64,000 nt of DNA from Arachis hypogaea (GCF_003086295.3 NC_092048.1:74300290-74364289), one strand, 5' to 3'. Shown: positions 23,668 to 36,045, numbered from the stretch's first letter. Notes: generated from the letters alone by a model not told the origin. Made by a program: numbers and translations.

Positions 23668-25216
23668 TGATGAGCGGATAATTTATACGCTTTTTGGCAT
23701 TGTTTTTAGGTAGTTTTTAGTATAATTTAATTAATTTTTACTATGTTTTTATTAGTTTTCAAGCAAAATTCACATTTCTGGACTTTACTATGAGTTTGTG
23801 TATTTTTCTGTTATTTCAGGTATTTTCTGGCTGAAATTGAGGGACCTGAGCAAAATCTGATTCAGAGGCTGAAAAAGGACTGCAGATGCTGTTGGATTCT
23901 GACCTCCCTGCACTCGAAATGGATTTTCTGGAGCTACAGAAACCCAAATTGCACGCTCTCAATTTAGTTGGAAAGTAGACATCCAGGGCTTTCCAGAAAT
24001 AGATAATAGTCCATACTTTGCTCGAGTTTTGATGACGCAAACTGGCGTTCAAACGCCAACTTCCTGCCCTATTCTGAAGTTAAACGCCAAAAACAGGTTA
24101 CAAACCAGAGTTAAACGCCACAAACAGGCTGCAACCTAGCGTTTAACTCCAAGAGAAGCCTCTACACGTGTAAAGCTCAATGCTCAGTCCAAGCACACAC
24201 TAAGTGGGCCCCGGAAGTGGATTTCTGCACTATCTGCACTTAGTTACTTATTTTCTGTAACCCTAGCTACTAGTTTAGTATAAAAACAACTTTTAGAGAC
24301 TTACTATATACCTCATGACATTTTACACGTTTCATATTGTATTTCTAACGACATGAGTCTCTAAACCCCATGGTTGGGGGTGAGGAGCTCTGCTGTGTTT
24401 CGATGAATTAATGCAATTACTACTGTTTTTCATTCAATCACGCTTGTTTCTATTCTAAGATATTCACTCGCACTTCACTCTGATGAATGTTATGATCCAT
24501 GACACTCATCATCATTCTCACCTATGAACGCATGCCTAACAACCACCTCCGTTCTATCTGCATTAGCTTGAGTGTGTATCTCTTAGCCTCCTGGTTCACG
24601 ATCAGAGTCTTCGTGGTATAGGCTAGAATTATTGGCGGCCATTCCTGAGATCTGGAAAGTCTAAATCTTGTCTGTGGTATTCTGAGTAGGATCTGGGAAG
24701 GGATGACTGTGACAAGCTTCAAACTCACGAGCGTTGGGCGTAGTGACAGACGCAAAAGAATCAATGGATTCTATTCCAACATGAGTGAGAACCGACAGAT
24801 GATTAGCCATACGGTGACAGCGCATTTGGACCATTTTCACTGAGAGGATGGATGGTAGCCATTGACAACGGTGATCCACCAACATACAGCTTGCCATGGA
24901 AGGAGCCTTGCGTGCGTGAAGAAGAAGACAGTAGGAAAGCAAAGATTCGGAAGACAGAGCATCTCCAAATCCTCAATCTGTTCTCCATTACTGCATAACA
25001 AGTATTATTTAATTTATGCTATTCACTCCTCATAAACCCAATCACTTTTATTACTAATTTCCTAACTAAGAATTACAAAATAACCATAGCTTGCTTCAAG
25101 CCAACAATCTCCGTGGGATCGACCCTTACTCACGTAAGGTATTACTTGAATGACCCAGTGCACTTGCTGGTTAGTTGTGCGGAATTACAAAAGTGTGATT
25201 GTGATTTCGTGCACCA
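23668..25216 (+). repeat. 3' LTR of element A
   Basis: It begins TGATGAGCGG, ends CGTGCACCA, and is followed by the ATAAG duplication. Palindromes GGCGTTCAAACGCC and relatives at 24041-24155; hairpin at 23968-23996. Confidence 0.93.
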
Positions 25217-25466
25217 ATAAGACATTAGCAAATATGCGTTGCAAGAAACTACATTCCTATTATCCATATGAACTCTCTTTCTCTCGGTAACTACTCTTGT
25301 GTCTCATCTTATATATGATGGGTATCTACTATCATTAATAACTGTGGTATTATTGAATATTTTTGGATAATATTTGGTATAGTTCCTATCTTTCATGTAG
25401 GGAGATTTTGAGCAAATGGCCCATGAATCATATATGTAGACACAGCTCTAAACAACTTTGGGTACC
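25217..25466 (-). pseudogene. Helitron replicase/helicase remnant, upstream half
   Basis: Minus-strand peptides, in order from 25466 down: YPKLFRAVSTYMIHGPF, CMKDRNYTKYYPKIFNNTTV, INDSRYPSYIR, then DNRNVVSCNAYLLMSYQAH, which runs straight into the downstream half at 13971 once element A and one ATAAG are removed. This is the conserved block before the helicase in plant Helitron proteins. One stop and at least one frameshift are present. Confidence 0.88.
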
Positions 25467-26737
25467 AAGCAAGCAAAGTAATCCTAAAAGTAATCCTAAA
25501 AGAAATCCTATAATGTGTAATATTAATGAGTAATCAAGCAAGCAAAGTAATCCTAAAAGCTTTAGAAAATGCAGACTTAATTAAAGAACTTTATAATTCT
25601 TTTCCATAAGACACTTAAGGAAAGGCGAGGGAACAATGTGAGGATGATTTATATTATAAACGATAAGAAAGAAAGAAGAAGAAAGAAAAGAAAAGGAAAG
25701 AAAAATATTAAAGGAACCTCTGTCATAGAAGAGTAGCGAGAAAAGATTAAAAGAATCTAAAGAACCTCTACCACGGGAGAGAAGAGAGTAGGAATAAAAG
25801 AAACGAAAGAAAGAACGAGCTAAGATGATTATGTACCTGCTGAAAACGAGCAGAGATATGGTAGTGAGTCCACTGAGATTTGCTTCCAAAGATACATCGG
25901 CCAATTCAGGGGATGGTCGCACCTGTAAGACAGAAGTTGCTTACAGAGGTTATTACTACATACATTGGCAAGAGAGAGCCTCACCTGTAAGACAGAGGTA
26001 GCTTACAGAGGTTATGTTTGCATACATCAGCTCAAGAGAGTCGCACCTGTAAGACAGAGGTTGCTTACAGAGGTTATGACACTGGAAACCAAACTCAAAC
26101 AAAGGTTGCTGAGTTGCGTCAGGAGCGGGTCAAAATCGACAGATGAGCTCATTACCTGCACTAGGGATAGACATGCATCATACTTGTTTGCGCATACTTG
26201 TTTGTGATTGTGTTTTCTATGATTTTGTGTGCTTGTGTTTGAATTCTGTGTTCTTTAATTGTTGAAATAGATGGTACCTTGTTGACTATTATTGCTGACC
26301 AAGTATGTATAGAATGAACTTAACTAACTGCCCTGATCCTACTAAGAACTCCCCAGTTCTTACCCCCTATTTCCACCCCTTTCAGCTACAGGTGCGAAGG
26401 CTTAGTGCGGAACTACAAGAACATAGAAGATTCTATTTACAAGTTGACTTGTTAGATTTTATTTTCCCCTCGTCATTTACTGTTTTGGTTTTTAGAGGGG
26501 TAGGAATTGTATTTGAGAATCTTTGAGTAAATCTATGTATATAATGTTACGTTGATATATATAATTTTGTGATTAGATGATTTAAAGTACTGACTGTTCG
26601 GTTTCTTGGTGAAAGTTTCATTCGTATTCGCAAAGGCTCAATATTAAATAAAAATAGTATAGAAAAAAAAGGTTTAGAGGTAAGTAACGTCTGAGCTTTT
26701 AGTACGATCATGAGGTGCTAAACGTTCGGGTGTTACA
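25467..26737 (+). repeat. 5'-truncated LTR related to the giant LTR
   Basis: From about 25920 it parallels the giant LTR of 2314-7577: the same CTGTAAG..CTTACAG hairpins, then GACATGCATCATA (26168 vs 6727), then TTCTTACCCC..CAGGTGCGAAGGC (26358 vs 7170), then a terminal segment around GTACGATCATGA ending TGTTACA at 26737 (compare 7577). The part 25467-25920 is purine-rich and contains a 25-bp direct repeat (25468 and 25536); its origin is less certain. No primer site follows, so it is the end of a 3' or solo LTR. Confidence 0.65.
25923..26070 (+). repeat. Three-unit hairpin array
   Basis: CTGTAAG, ten-base loop, CTTACAG at 25923, 25985 and 26047 with a period of about 62 bp; homologous to the array at 6325-6638 but fixed for the AAG/CTT stem version. 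Confidence 0.85.
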
Positions 26738-26766
26738 ACCATATTGATGCAGAGGAAGATGATTAC

Positions 26767-27120
26767 TCAATCTTCGAATGGGAAGAAGAGGAAGGTTTGG
26801 AATAATGTTGCGAGATTGTTGAATGGAGGTTCGTCATCCTCGTTGGAGAAGTTCACTTTAGCTTTCTTTCCGCGAATCTTACGAGCTTCTCTATCATAGG
26901 CCCTGGTGGCTTCTTTGGTGGTGTTGACGGTTCCAAGCCAAACGTGAACACTTTTCCTTGGATCGCGAATCTCTGCCGCCCATTTTCCCTCTTCACATGC
27001 CTTCTCAATCGCAAATTGAACCATTGTCTCAAGAACACAGGATCTTCCATGCGATGCCTCTGCAGTAGATCCCACCCCCTCTGCTGCTACCACCACCACC
27101 ACAACCACAGCTACAACCAA
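26767..27120 (-). pseudogene. Truncated AP2/ERF-domain pseudogene
   Basis: The minus-strand ORF contains the second half of an AP2/ERF DNA-binding domain: [37 protein letters not shown], then NEDDE. The wording is closest to group VII ERF factors (RAP2.12-like), known regulators of hypoxia responses. The start of the domain (normally YRGIRQRPW, which touches DNA) is missing; the preceding residues are an unrelated V/A-rich stretch. A conserved R is H in SVHVWLG. No introns, no normal N-terminus, and a repeat LTR ends 30 bp past its stop. Most likely a decayed or retrocopied fragment rather than a working gene. Confidence 0.75.
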
Positions 27121-28880
27121 AGCCTCGTTAACTACTACCTGATTTCCAAAAATGACATCGTTGAGAGGAAAAAGAAGAATAAAAAAGGAGATTAGGATTT
27201 TAGAAAATGATGATAATTTAGAAAAAGAGATGAGAGTTTTAGAAAAAAAAAAGAGAATTAGGGTTTTTAAAAAAGTTGAAATTAGAGATTTTTTAAATTA
27301 TAAAAATTAAAAGTGGGTAAGTTTTGTATATGATAATTGTTAACTGATACGTCACTTCTAAACTTTAACTCTAAATAATTCAATTGGCAATTAGTCATTT
27401 TTGTCAAATTTTAAAATTTTTTAAAAATCATCTTGCCAATAACAAAGATCAGGTATTATAATTTTAACTTTATTCATTTTATTAGCGTAAATTACTTAAA
27501 AATTATCTTTTAGATAAACATTAATAACCTTTTGTTTTTCTCCATTTTTCCTCTCCTTCAAATTCATCGTCAAAATCAAAACTCATATGCCTTCATTCAT
27601 AAATTACATATATATCTTCGGAATTGAAAAACGATTCATGGTCTAACAGTAAGGAAACAAACAAACGAAACAAAGAAATATTAAATCGTCTTTCATCATG
27701 AGTTTCTAGTTTCATATTTTAAGTTTCTTGAAATAATTTATTATTATATAACAAGAATTTTATTTAATTTATATGTTAAAAAATAAATGGGAAATTAGAG
27801 AATGAAATAAATAATGAGAGAAATTCATTCATAAAATAATTTAATTTTTATTTTTTAATTTTAGGAATTAAAATAATTAAGTCATGAATGAAAATTTATG
27901 AACTAATTTAAATCATTTAAAACAATAACATATAAGTGACACATAGATAAATTATATTATAATACGTAACATATAATTAAAAATAGTAAAATGATTTCAA
28001 GACCTCATATGAATTTTATGATGTAAGTTGAGTGTAATGGTAAAATTATTTTTTAAAATTATTTTTAATATTTATTATTAATCGGGATCTAATTTAAAAT
28101 TTAAACCTAGTATAAAAATTTAATTAAAAATGTAAAAATCTAATTATAAATTAAAAAGAAATTATAGAGACTAATAGAATAATTTAAATATTTTGTATAA
28201 ATTATTAACTGTACTAGAGCATCATATTATTTTACAAAATATATTAGTTGTACATCAAATTTAACTAACAAATTAATTTTTTGTATAAAATATATGTTGA
28301 AATATAAAATGTACATTTAAAATGAATTAAACGACATATATATTTATAAGTAATATTTGATGACTAATTTAATAACGGATTTTAATATGCATATAGCATT
28401 AACAATTCTTGAATACTTTAAAAATGAGATAAAGATAACTAATAAATAATAAATAATATATTTTTATAAGTGACAAAAAATTATATTTAGTAAGCAAATT
28501 ATGCAATTAATCTAAATTTTTGTGGCAATATTTGAATAAATATTTAGAAAATATATAAAAAAAATTGGAACAAATTATTGATCTATAAATTTTTTTATTT
28601 TTTAAAAATTTAGTTATTCACAATAAAAATATAAAAAAATACTTGGCATAAATTTTTTTCTAATAGTACTTGTAAACAATTGTATCAAAATATATGATTT
28701 TTAAAATCTATTTTTAGAATATATATTTAATTTTTAAAATTTTTGTAATATTTTAATTTTTCAAAAATTTATTTTTCATTAATATTTTTTAAAGTTATTT
28801 TGTCAACTATCTGAATTTTTATGTATTATTTTGATTTTGATTTTGATGTGATAGTTTATTTATTTTTTATTTGTCACTAT
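27121..28880. other. AT-rich intergenic DNA
   Basis: No ORFs, repeats or RNA genes recognised. Very AT-rich; probably includes the promoter of the downstream VPS2-type gene near its right end. Confidence 0.6.
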
Positions 28881-29097
28881 TTTAGTCTAAGGAAAGCTGC
28901 AACGGCTACTTGGATAGTTGGATGAGTACCGTTGGGTATTACGTGGAGACGCAGAACGCTCCCCAAAGCCTCCATTTTCTCTCTCATACAAAACACACAT
29001 ACTGTCCACCGTGCTAAGTGCTAGTCAGCTACTACTCTGCTGCTACTCTCCGTTTCAATTAGGGTTCTGCTCCTCTTCCATTCACAGACACACAACC

Positions 29098-32000
29098 ATG
29101 AACCTCTTCAAGAAGAAAACCTCACCCAAAGGTCCACCTTTCCTTCCTCCTCATTTCTCATATCGTGTCATTCTTTCGTTTTTGCACTTTCTCCGCACTC
29201 TGAATTTTGAAACTCGCATTCAAATTCGTACCTTTTGTTTTTTTGAAAAAAGGAAATAAAATAATACATCTCTGTAGATTGTGAGTGCTGGGAAAAATTG
29301 GTTAGGTGGAAAATTGGAAATTATAAGCTTTTGATCAAAATTAGGAATTCAAAGATTTAGCATTGACCATCTGTTTGTGCATTTTTTTCACTCTCTTTTT
29401 TCTTTTGGGAATTATAGAGGCTCTGCGGACAAGTAAGAGGGAAATGGCGGTTGCAACAAGAGGTAATTACTTGGTTCGATGCTTATTCAATATTTTGCTG
29501 TTTATTTCGACTTGTATATTTTGCTGCATCTGTACTAAATTTCTTGAATAGATAATAGAGAGTTAACATGCTTTGGTATGTGGTACAGGTAAACAGTTGT
29601 GTTTTCACTTCAATGTGGAATCTTCCCTTTACCAGTTCTATTTCTTTTCTCCCTGGAATGAACTAATTGTTTCTTAAGATTGTTAAAGTGCACTGCAGAA
29701 ACGTCATAAATGGAAATAATTAACAGAGTCCCAAAGTAGACATACCATTTATGCATTTAGCTGTCAAGAAAGTCACGATCGGTGTCTTCTCTTCTTTCCT
29801 TCCATATCTGAAAAGAATAATGAATATCGTGTGCGTTTTCATAATTAACTGGGGACAGAATGTGATGGGTAATAATAGTTACAACCAAATAGTTAGAGCG
29901 TGAAATGTGATCAAATTTTTTATGGGGAAGATATGTACAAGTAATATTTCCAATGTAAACTATTTATATTGATGATCAAAATATGGGTTTAAATTGGATA
30001 TTTTGTTCTTCTAAATTAGTGGCTAGCTTACTATTGGTTTCCTATTGCTTCCAAACAGGAATAATATTTTTACGGATATGTTAGTTTTGAAATGCAACTG
30101 ACTAGTTGTGAAAGTCAAGGTTTTTTCTTTTTAAAGGATGAGTAAGTTATTTTAAACCTATATTTTCTTGTTCAAAATCTTTTTTTTTGAATTTTCTGAT
30201 ATTTTTGTTTCTTAACTGTGGTTTTCCCCTGCTCCGATTTTTCTACATATCCTATATGTTCAGTCTTTGAGTATTTACCCTGACGCTTTTTATTCATCTG
30301 GAGGAACATTTGATATGATTATTTAATTTTAATAAGGTGTATTTCCTTTAAGATATTCTTTATTCACCCTTGTTTCTTGTAGGCATTGAAAGAGAGATAG
30401 CATCACTTCAGATGGAGGTACATAATACCGAGCAGAGACCTTATTCTGTTTCATCTTTCATTTGAGTTTAACTTCCTTGTGCATTACAGGAAAAAAAATT
30501 GGTGGCTGAGATCAAACAAACAGCTAAAACCGGAAATGAGGCAAGTTTTTCTCATTTTTATGTGTCTCACATATTTTTGTATGGTCATTGAATGTTTGAT
30601 CTTGATAGCAAATCTTTGATCAGATACATATCTGTGTGCTTTGTATTGCACTTGAGTAGTACATTTGCTCCAAAGATGTAATGTTGTTCAATAATCCCAC
30701 ATGAATAGCCCAGAACTGGTCCAGATAATGCTTCAATTACAGATTTATTTTCATCATCAAATTTGGAGCATGTAGAGTTCTGAAATATGGTTAAAACGGT
30801 CACTTGAATGTGGCTGTTGTACAGAATACGATTTCTTAGTACACAAAGCTTTGATATAGAATTTCCAATGAAATTTAAACAGAGGAATCACATATATCAT
30901 TGTTGAAACTTTGTCATTAGCATGTCTAATGAACAATTATTTATAGTTCAGAACTATAAAGTACTAAATCATATCTTCCTGGTCATTTTAGCCTTGGGTA
31001 GTTTTGATGTGCAATTTTTGTAGTTAGGGGGAAGTCATGAATTGCCTTTATTTATTTATTTTTGATAAATCATCAGTTGTCTTACTGTAAAGAAGACTTC
31101 TTTGGCTTATCACAAATTTGAAAGTGTTCATATTAGGAATTTGAAAGTGTCCATATCTGATTTTATTATTTATTGGTTATATGATTCTTTTCTAGATTTA
31201 CTAATTTTAGAATCTTCCATGTCTTGGACTAGTTCTTCTGTTCTTTTATGATGCCATTTACTTAACTTTCTAGGGATTTTAGAACTTCTGAAGACTCAAT
31301 CTGAGATTTCAGTTGCTAGGTTCTTTATGCCTACATAACTAATCATTTCAGGATGCAATCGTCTACAACCAATTACACAACTAATGATTCCACAATATCA
31401 ACTAAAATATAGCACACCTAAGCACACACTCAATACTCTAATCACAGATATGAAAAAATAGTTGGGAGTCACTGTTAGTAATATTATCAATCTCGAGTAA
31501 ATAAGTGCATGGTTACAGGCTGCCACTAAAATCCTGGCTCGCCAACTTGTTCGATTACGACAACAAATAACCAATTTGCAGGGAAGTCGTGCCCAGATCA
31601 GGGGTGTAGCAACTCACACACAGGTATGCAAGAAGAGATAATATATTTTTTTTATTTGTATCAAAAGACTTATGATAAGAAGTTTTCTATTTTGATTATT
31701 TAAAAATTTCCTTTTGTAGGCATTATATGCAAGCACTTCAATCTCAACGGGAATGAAGGGGGCAACAAAAGCAATGGCAGCAATGAACAAGGTCTGATAC
31801 TTTGGATTCTTTTTATTACTTTTAATTAATGATTGCAATAAAAATTGTTCGGGACCTAAATATCTGATCTAAAATTCCTTGAGGAACAATTTGGGTTGTC
31901 ACTCTATTTATCAATATGTTGTAACCAAAACTAAAGTGGAAGTTGGCTAGTTATTAACAGTATGTGCTATTAGTATATTATACACGATTAAACTCCTTTT

Positions 32001-33725
32001 TCTGCCATGACAAAAATATGAATGTAGTGTCCATATCAACAAAAGCCTGCCACCTTCCTTAACATCTAAAGGTCGAAAGATTATTTCCAAATTTTAACCA
32101 TTGTTTATAGTTAAATACTAAAAGTGCAAATCTGTGTTCCTCAGACCATGATTTATCTCCTATCAATTAATTAAAAGTTCATAATGTGCTACAAAAGGTT
32201 GTGACAATAATAGATCTTTGCTAGAGTTTGTACTATGTGATCAAAATATACAGTAATAATTTTTTACTTCTCTTTTCAGCAAATGGCACCAGCAAAACAG
32301 GCTAAAGTGATTAGAGAATTCCAAAAGCAATCGGCACAAATGGACATGACGGTAATTTATCCGTTTGAGCACATTCCTGCATTTTCTTGAGAATTTTTCC
32401 TGCATTAGTGGTAGGGTTAAGAAATTTAGATAGGAAGATCATGGTTTGCTTTGCACACTGAATATTAAAGAAGGAACTATTTTTTCTCTCGGTATAAAAG
32501 TATTGTTGACTTAGTTGTGTGTTTTGAAAAATTTGAAATGCTTTCATATTTTTTAACAAGGGAGAGAATACTATACTTTTTTTTTTCCAAGAATTAGGCA
32601 ACAAGCCTGCCATAAGCAATCATAAAAATTAAGAGTGGGTAGAATAGTCAACAGCGTTTTCTAGTCGGCAATCTGTGCCTAATAGTTAAAACAAATTTCA
32701 TGTTGAGTGCCAATAAGTGAAGAACTTGAAGCAACAACAATGAAATAAAATTGAATTAGGAGTAAAGATCAATAAGAAAACAAAGAATTTTCTAGTTAAA
32801 ATCAGAAATGTGTGATACCAGTAAAAGAGTAGGGGTAAAATACCAGAACAAAATTAGGAACAAAAGAGAATGAAGGCTGAGCTCTAGACGAAGTGTATTC
32901 TCGGGACTTCACTTTATGAAAATATTCTTCACTTTCTATTGAAAAAGTAAAGAGAGAACATCTGAAGAATAGAGGATCTCTGAAATATGCAAGAGAATTA
33001 AAATCAATAAGGCAAGCAGTGTTGACGCCGTCTGCCTGATAGCTTTTCTATTTATTTTTTGTGGTCAACTTCATCCTAAGCTTTTTTGCAGATTGAGATG
33101 ATGTCAGAATCTATAGATGAAACTTTAGACAAAGATGAAGCCGAGGAAGAAACAGAAGAGCTCACTAATCAGGTGAATGTTATCCATGACCTAATCGATT
33201 ATATAGCTTGCTATTATGATTTTGCTCATCAAATATTTCATTCCATGGAATGCCTAATTAATTTTCAATTATTTTTGACAGGTTCTTGATGAGATTGGAG
33301 TGGATATTGCATCCCAGGTTGGTTTTGGGCGCAATAATAAATCCCTTTGTCCTTCGCAGTCATTCTGTATATTTTCATTATTTTGCGAAATGTTGTCTCT
33401 GATGGGTATTCTTCTCTGTTGATAGTTATCTTCGGCGCCAAAAGGCCGGATTGCTTCAAGGAATACCGAAAATGTTGCTCCAAGGTACGCACACACTATT
33501 CGTATTTCCGGCAACAAGTTCTGGTTGGCTTGGAGAATTTTGTCTTATATTATAGATGCATTTATTTGTTGACTATTCACAACTCTTTTCTACAACAGAA
33601 CAGTTTCTTTTATCGCGTTGTGCATTTTAAGCGACAATATTTATTTCTGTGCATGCAGCAGACCGCAGGAATCCCAAGATGTTGAAGATCTTGAAAAGAG
33701 ATTGGCTTCTCTTAGAAGATTATAG
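29098..33725 (+). CDS. VPS2.3: ESCRT-III subunit, VPS2.2/VPS2.3-like (CHMP2B type), 11 exons
   Basis: Snf7-family protein of 218 residues that would polymerise on endosomal membranes to form multivesicular bodies. Exons: 29098-29131, 29418-29462, 30383-30417, 30490-30540, 31519-31623, 31720-31791, 32280-32351, 33092-33172, 33282-33317, 33426-33484, 33659-33725; all join in frame (657 nt with stop). Seen: basic N-terminus MNLFKKKTSPK (membrane binding), TSKREMAVATRGIEREI, LARQLVRLRQQITNLQGSRAQ, ALYASTSISTGMKGATKAM, an acidic DEAEEETEEL segment, and a C-terminal MIM1-like helix VEDLEKRLASLRRL for VPS4 binding. Length and order agree with Arabidopsis VPS2.2 and VPS2.3; which of the two is not resolvable here. 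The ATG is the first in a suitable context after a C/T-rich 5' UTR. Intron 4 starts with GC. This is the only intact host gene in the window. Confidence 0.93.
30541..30546 (+). promoter_or_regulatory. GC-AG intron donor in the VPS2-like gene
   Basis: Exon 4 must end at 30540 (..GGAAATGAG) to join GCTGCCACT at 31519 in frame; the intron starts GCAAGT, the consensus of the rare GC donor class, and ends with a normal AG at 31518. Confidence 0.85.
33657..33661 (+). promoter_or_regulatory. NAGNAG tandem acceptor before the last exon
   Basis: GCAGCAG offers acceptors ending at 33658 and 33661. Both keep the frame; they differ by one residue (SRPQES versus RPQES). Confidence 0.7.
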
Positions 33726-34352
33726 AAGGACTATAAAGAGATCTGCTCATTCATGTGAAGAGGCTTGTAAAATCGTGAAGTTATAAATATATAAAGTATT
33801 GTATCACTCTACTTATGCGTATTTTATAATTTATAAGGGCTCTGGTGTGTGCAACTCTCAGCAGAAGTATCAGTAGCTAAAAGCGTTTATCTAATATTTA
33901 GACATTTCATAGAGAAATATGTGTGTAATTTATTTTGCATTTTTTTTTGTGAAATATTTTTAGATGAATTATCACAACTTTGTTATTGTGCATAGGATCT
34001 GACATGGATGAAAAATTACTACTATAAAATTACAACCATAAAAAAGATAATAAAAATTATATCAGATCTAATATTCTTCAATTTACCTAAAAGAAATTTA
34101 ATATTCTTCAATTTTCTAATATAACAATACATTATAAATTAAGCTTCAAATTATCAAAGTTTAAACAATGTATGCAATAATTTTAATTTTAAAAATAAAA
34201 CATCATGTGAATGTCGTACTTTGTATATTTTAAACAATATATGCAATACATTTTGATATTTTAACAACTTTTCATTTAAAATACATTCAAAATATCAAAT
34301 TACAATATTTGTATCATAAAAAGTTGTTGCTATGGCAATGTTGCAATAGTTC
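33726..34352. other. 3' flank of the VPS2-like gene and AT-rich spacer
   Basis: It holds the presumed 3' UTR (AT-rich, several TATAAA-like words at 33785-33835), then AT-rich spacer with two copies of AACAATGTATGCAATA-like sequence (34165 and 34232). No further gene seen. Confidence 0.5.
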
Positions 34353-34820
34353 TGTTCATACCCTGGCCCAAAACATAAGTCAGGTCCAAAGCAGAGAAAG
34401 CCCAGAAGATAGCTACAAAGAGGTCGGACAGAATGCTACAAAGTGATAACTCCTCCTGAAGGAGTTGTAACTAATCCCTACTATCTCTCACCTACTAGAA
34501 GAGAGATCTTAACAATCCCTAGAAAAAGGGGATGGTTATCCACCACCAATAGTGGAACTACTCCAACGGGTGTTATTGGCCCATCACCTATAAATACACT
34601 AACACCCTTCAGGTATACTTAAGTCCCAATATACTTAAACCTGCTAAGACCCTTGCTGACTTAAGCATCGAAGTGTTTTGCAGGTACCACCCCCCACCTT
34701 CTCACAAACAACTTGGACGACGGCTATTGGACGTAGGCTAAGTCGGAATCCGCTCCATTGAGGATTTGAGCCTCACATACAAGCCCAAAAGCAATTTAGT
34801 TTTAGGTAACCCTCGGAACA
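34353..34820 (+). repeat. Short LTR of a Tat/Ogre-type element
   Basis: It begins TGTTCATACCC and ends CGGAACA right before the primer site. It contains a TATAAATACA box at 34591 and the phrase CGGAATCCGCTCC. Length 468 bp. The far LTR is absent. Confidence 0.65.
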
Positions 34821-34821
34821 T

Positions 34822-34839
34822 TGGTGTCGTTGCCAGGGA
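34822..34839 (+). other. Degenerate primer-binding site, tRNA-Asp type
   Basis: TGGTGTCGTTGCCAGGGA differs from the tRNA-Asp complement at a few positions and follows the LTR end by one base. Confidence 0.7.
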
Positions 34840-34860
34840 CCTGGAATTCAACCCTTGATA

Positions 34861-35147
34861 ATGGTGGATGATCAAAATCTAGAAGGACGAATTGCATCCA
34901 ACTTCAGATAAAAAGATGGAGACCCTTTGGAAAACAAGTTAGAACGATGAAGAGAATCAGAGAGCCAACTCCCAAAAGAAGAGAGATTGAAGATAAACTA
35001 AGAAAACTGGAATCTGAGCCAAGGAAAAAAAAAGTCGAGATGACAAAGACTTAGTCTTCATTGGAGGGGACGATCTTTTCTCTAAAGAGGTCAGGCATGC
35101 AAAGGTCCCAAGAAATTTCCAACATCCCAACATGGATTCCTATGATG
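34861..35147 (+). pseudogene. gag: 5' stub of a Tat/Ogre-type gag
   Basis: A basic, charged N-terminal region, with broken frames, leads to FSKEVRHAKVPRNFQHPNMD and then SYDGS (about 35070-35145), the conserved start of the Tat/Ogre capsid region. It stops at about 35148 where a minus-strand LTR begins. Confidence 0.7.
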
Positions 35148-36045
35148 GATCTTGACAATGAGAATTATTGCCGGTTTAGAATCAATCAAAACAAGAATCA
35201 ATTCGTTGGTAGCATAGTCCAAACCAACAATGAATTCTCAAAATCAAATGTTAAATTCAAAACATATAAACCGAGATCAAGAATAATTCAACCTCGGGTC
35301 GTTCTCCCTAGGATGCAATTGGAAGTGTTATGCTTTCGGTTGCGGAGGCAAAAAGGGGTTTGAAATCAAGAAATGAAATATTAAAAGAACTAAGAAATCA
35401 AAGAACTAAGGAATGAGCAAAATTGTGAATTAATGCAAGTAAAGAGAAAGCAAGATCAAAACTAGTGAAAATGCTATAAATGCAATAAAGAGCCTTGACT
35501 TGGGAATGAGAGTCCAAGGAATCCTATCATCGCCATAACCACAACTATGGTAATTATCATGAGTTAATCTCGCTTAGTTAACCCCAAACATCGAGGAGTA
35601 AGTCAAGCAAGCATAATTGACCTTGATCCCTAAGTCCTAGCCAACTTATCAAACTAGTTGATAAAAGGCTAGCTTTAATGGAAACAAGAGTCAACCAACT
35701 ACCCAAGAATTACCACTAAATGTAAGACATTATGACTCTAGTATCCTAGGGACTCAAACCACAATCCAAGGTGGGGAAATCTACTCAAAATCTAAAGTTG
35801 GCATTTTCACAAACACCTTGTGTGCATAAAAGTAAAACATGGAAAATTACAAAGTAAAATGGAAAACTATAACCAACTATCAACAAAACCAAACATAAAC
35901 AAGCAATCAAATATAAAGGAAGCATGAAACATAAAATTCATTGATCAAAATTTCAAGAAACACAAAATTGTAAATATGAACAAAGTAACTTGAACCAAAG
36001 AAAATGAAAATAAAACTGATGTAATTAAAGAGGAAATTGAGTGTA
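35148..36045 (-). repeat. Partial minus-strand LTR (element E)
   Basis: On the minus strand it reads as an LTR 3' part: AACGACCCGAGGTTGAATTA, then AGATCTCGGTTTATA-like sequence, ending near CGGCAATAATTCTCATTG. The start is cut at 36045 by the LTR of element D. No coding signal. Confidence 0.55.

Larger units (their letters stand above)
13972..25216 (+). mobile_element. Element A: full-length Athila-like Ty3/gypsy retrotransposon
   Basis: 11,245 bp bounded by LTRs of 1540 and 1549 bp and a perfect 5-bp target duplication. Order: LTR, tRNA-Asp type PBS, 1.15-kb leader, gag-protease, RT-RNase H-integrase, 3' untranslated region with palindrome array and relic of a third ORF, LTR. Integrase has no chromodomain and is followed by about 2 kb of mostly non-coding DNA, as in the Athila lineage. 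All ORFs are broken, so it cannot move by itself. The size and make-up resemble the peanut family FIDEL as I remember it; this name is unverified. Confidence 0.93.

Noticed and set aside
35061..35363. ORF of 100 codons
   Set aside because: It crosses the junction from the Tat/Ogre gag stub into a minus-strand LTR, in a different frame from the gag peptide.
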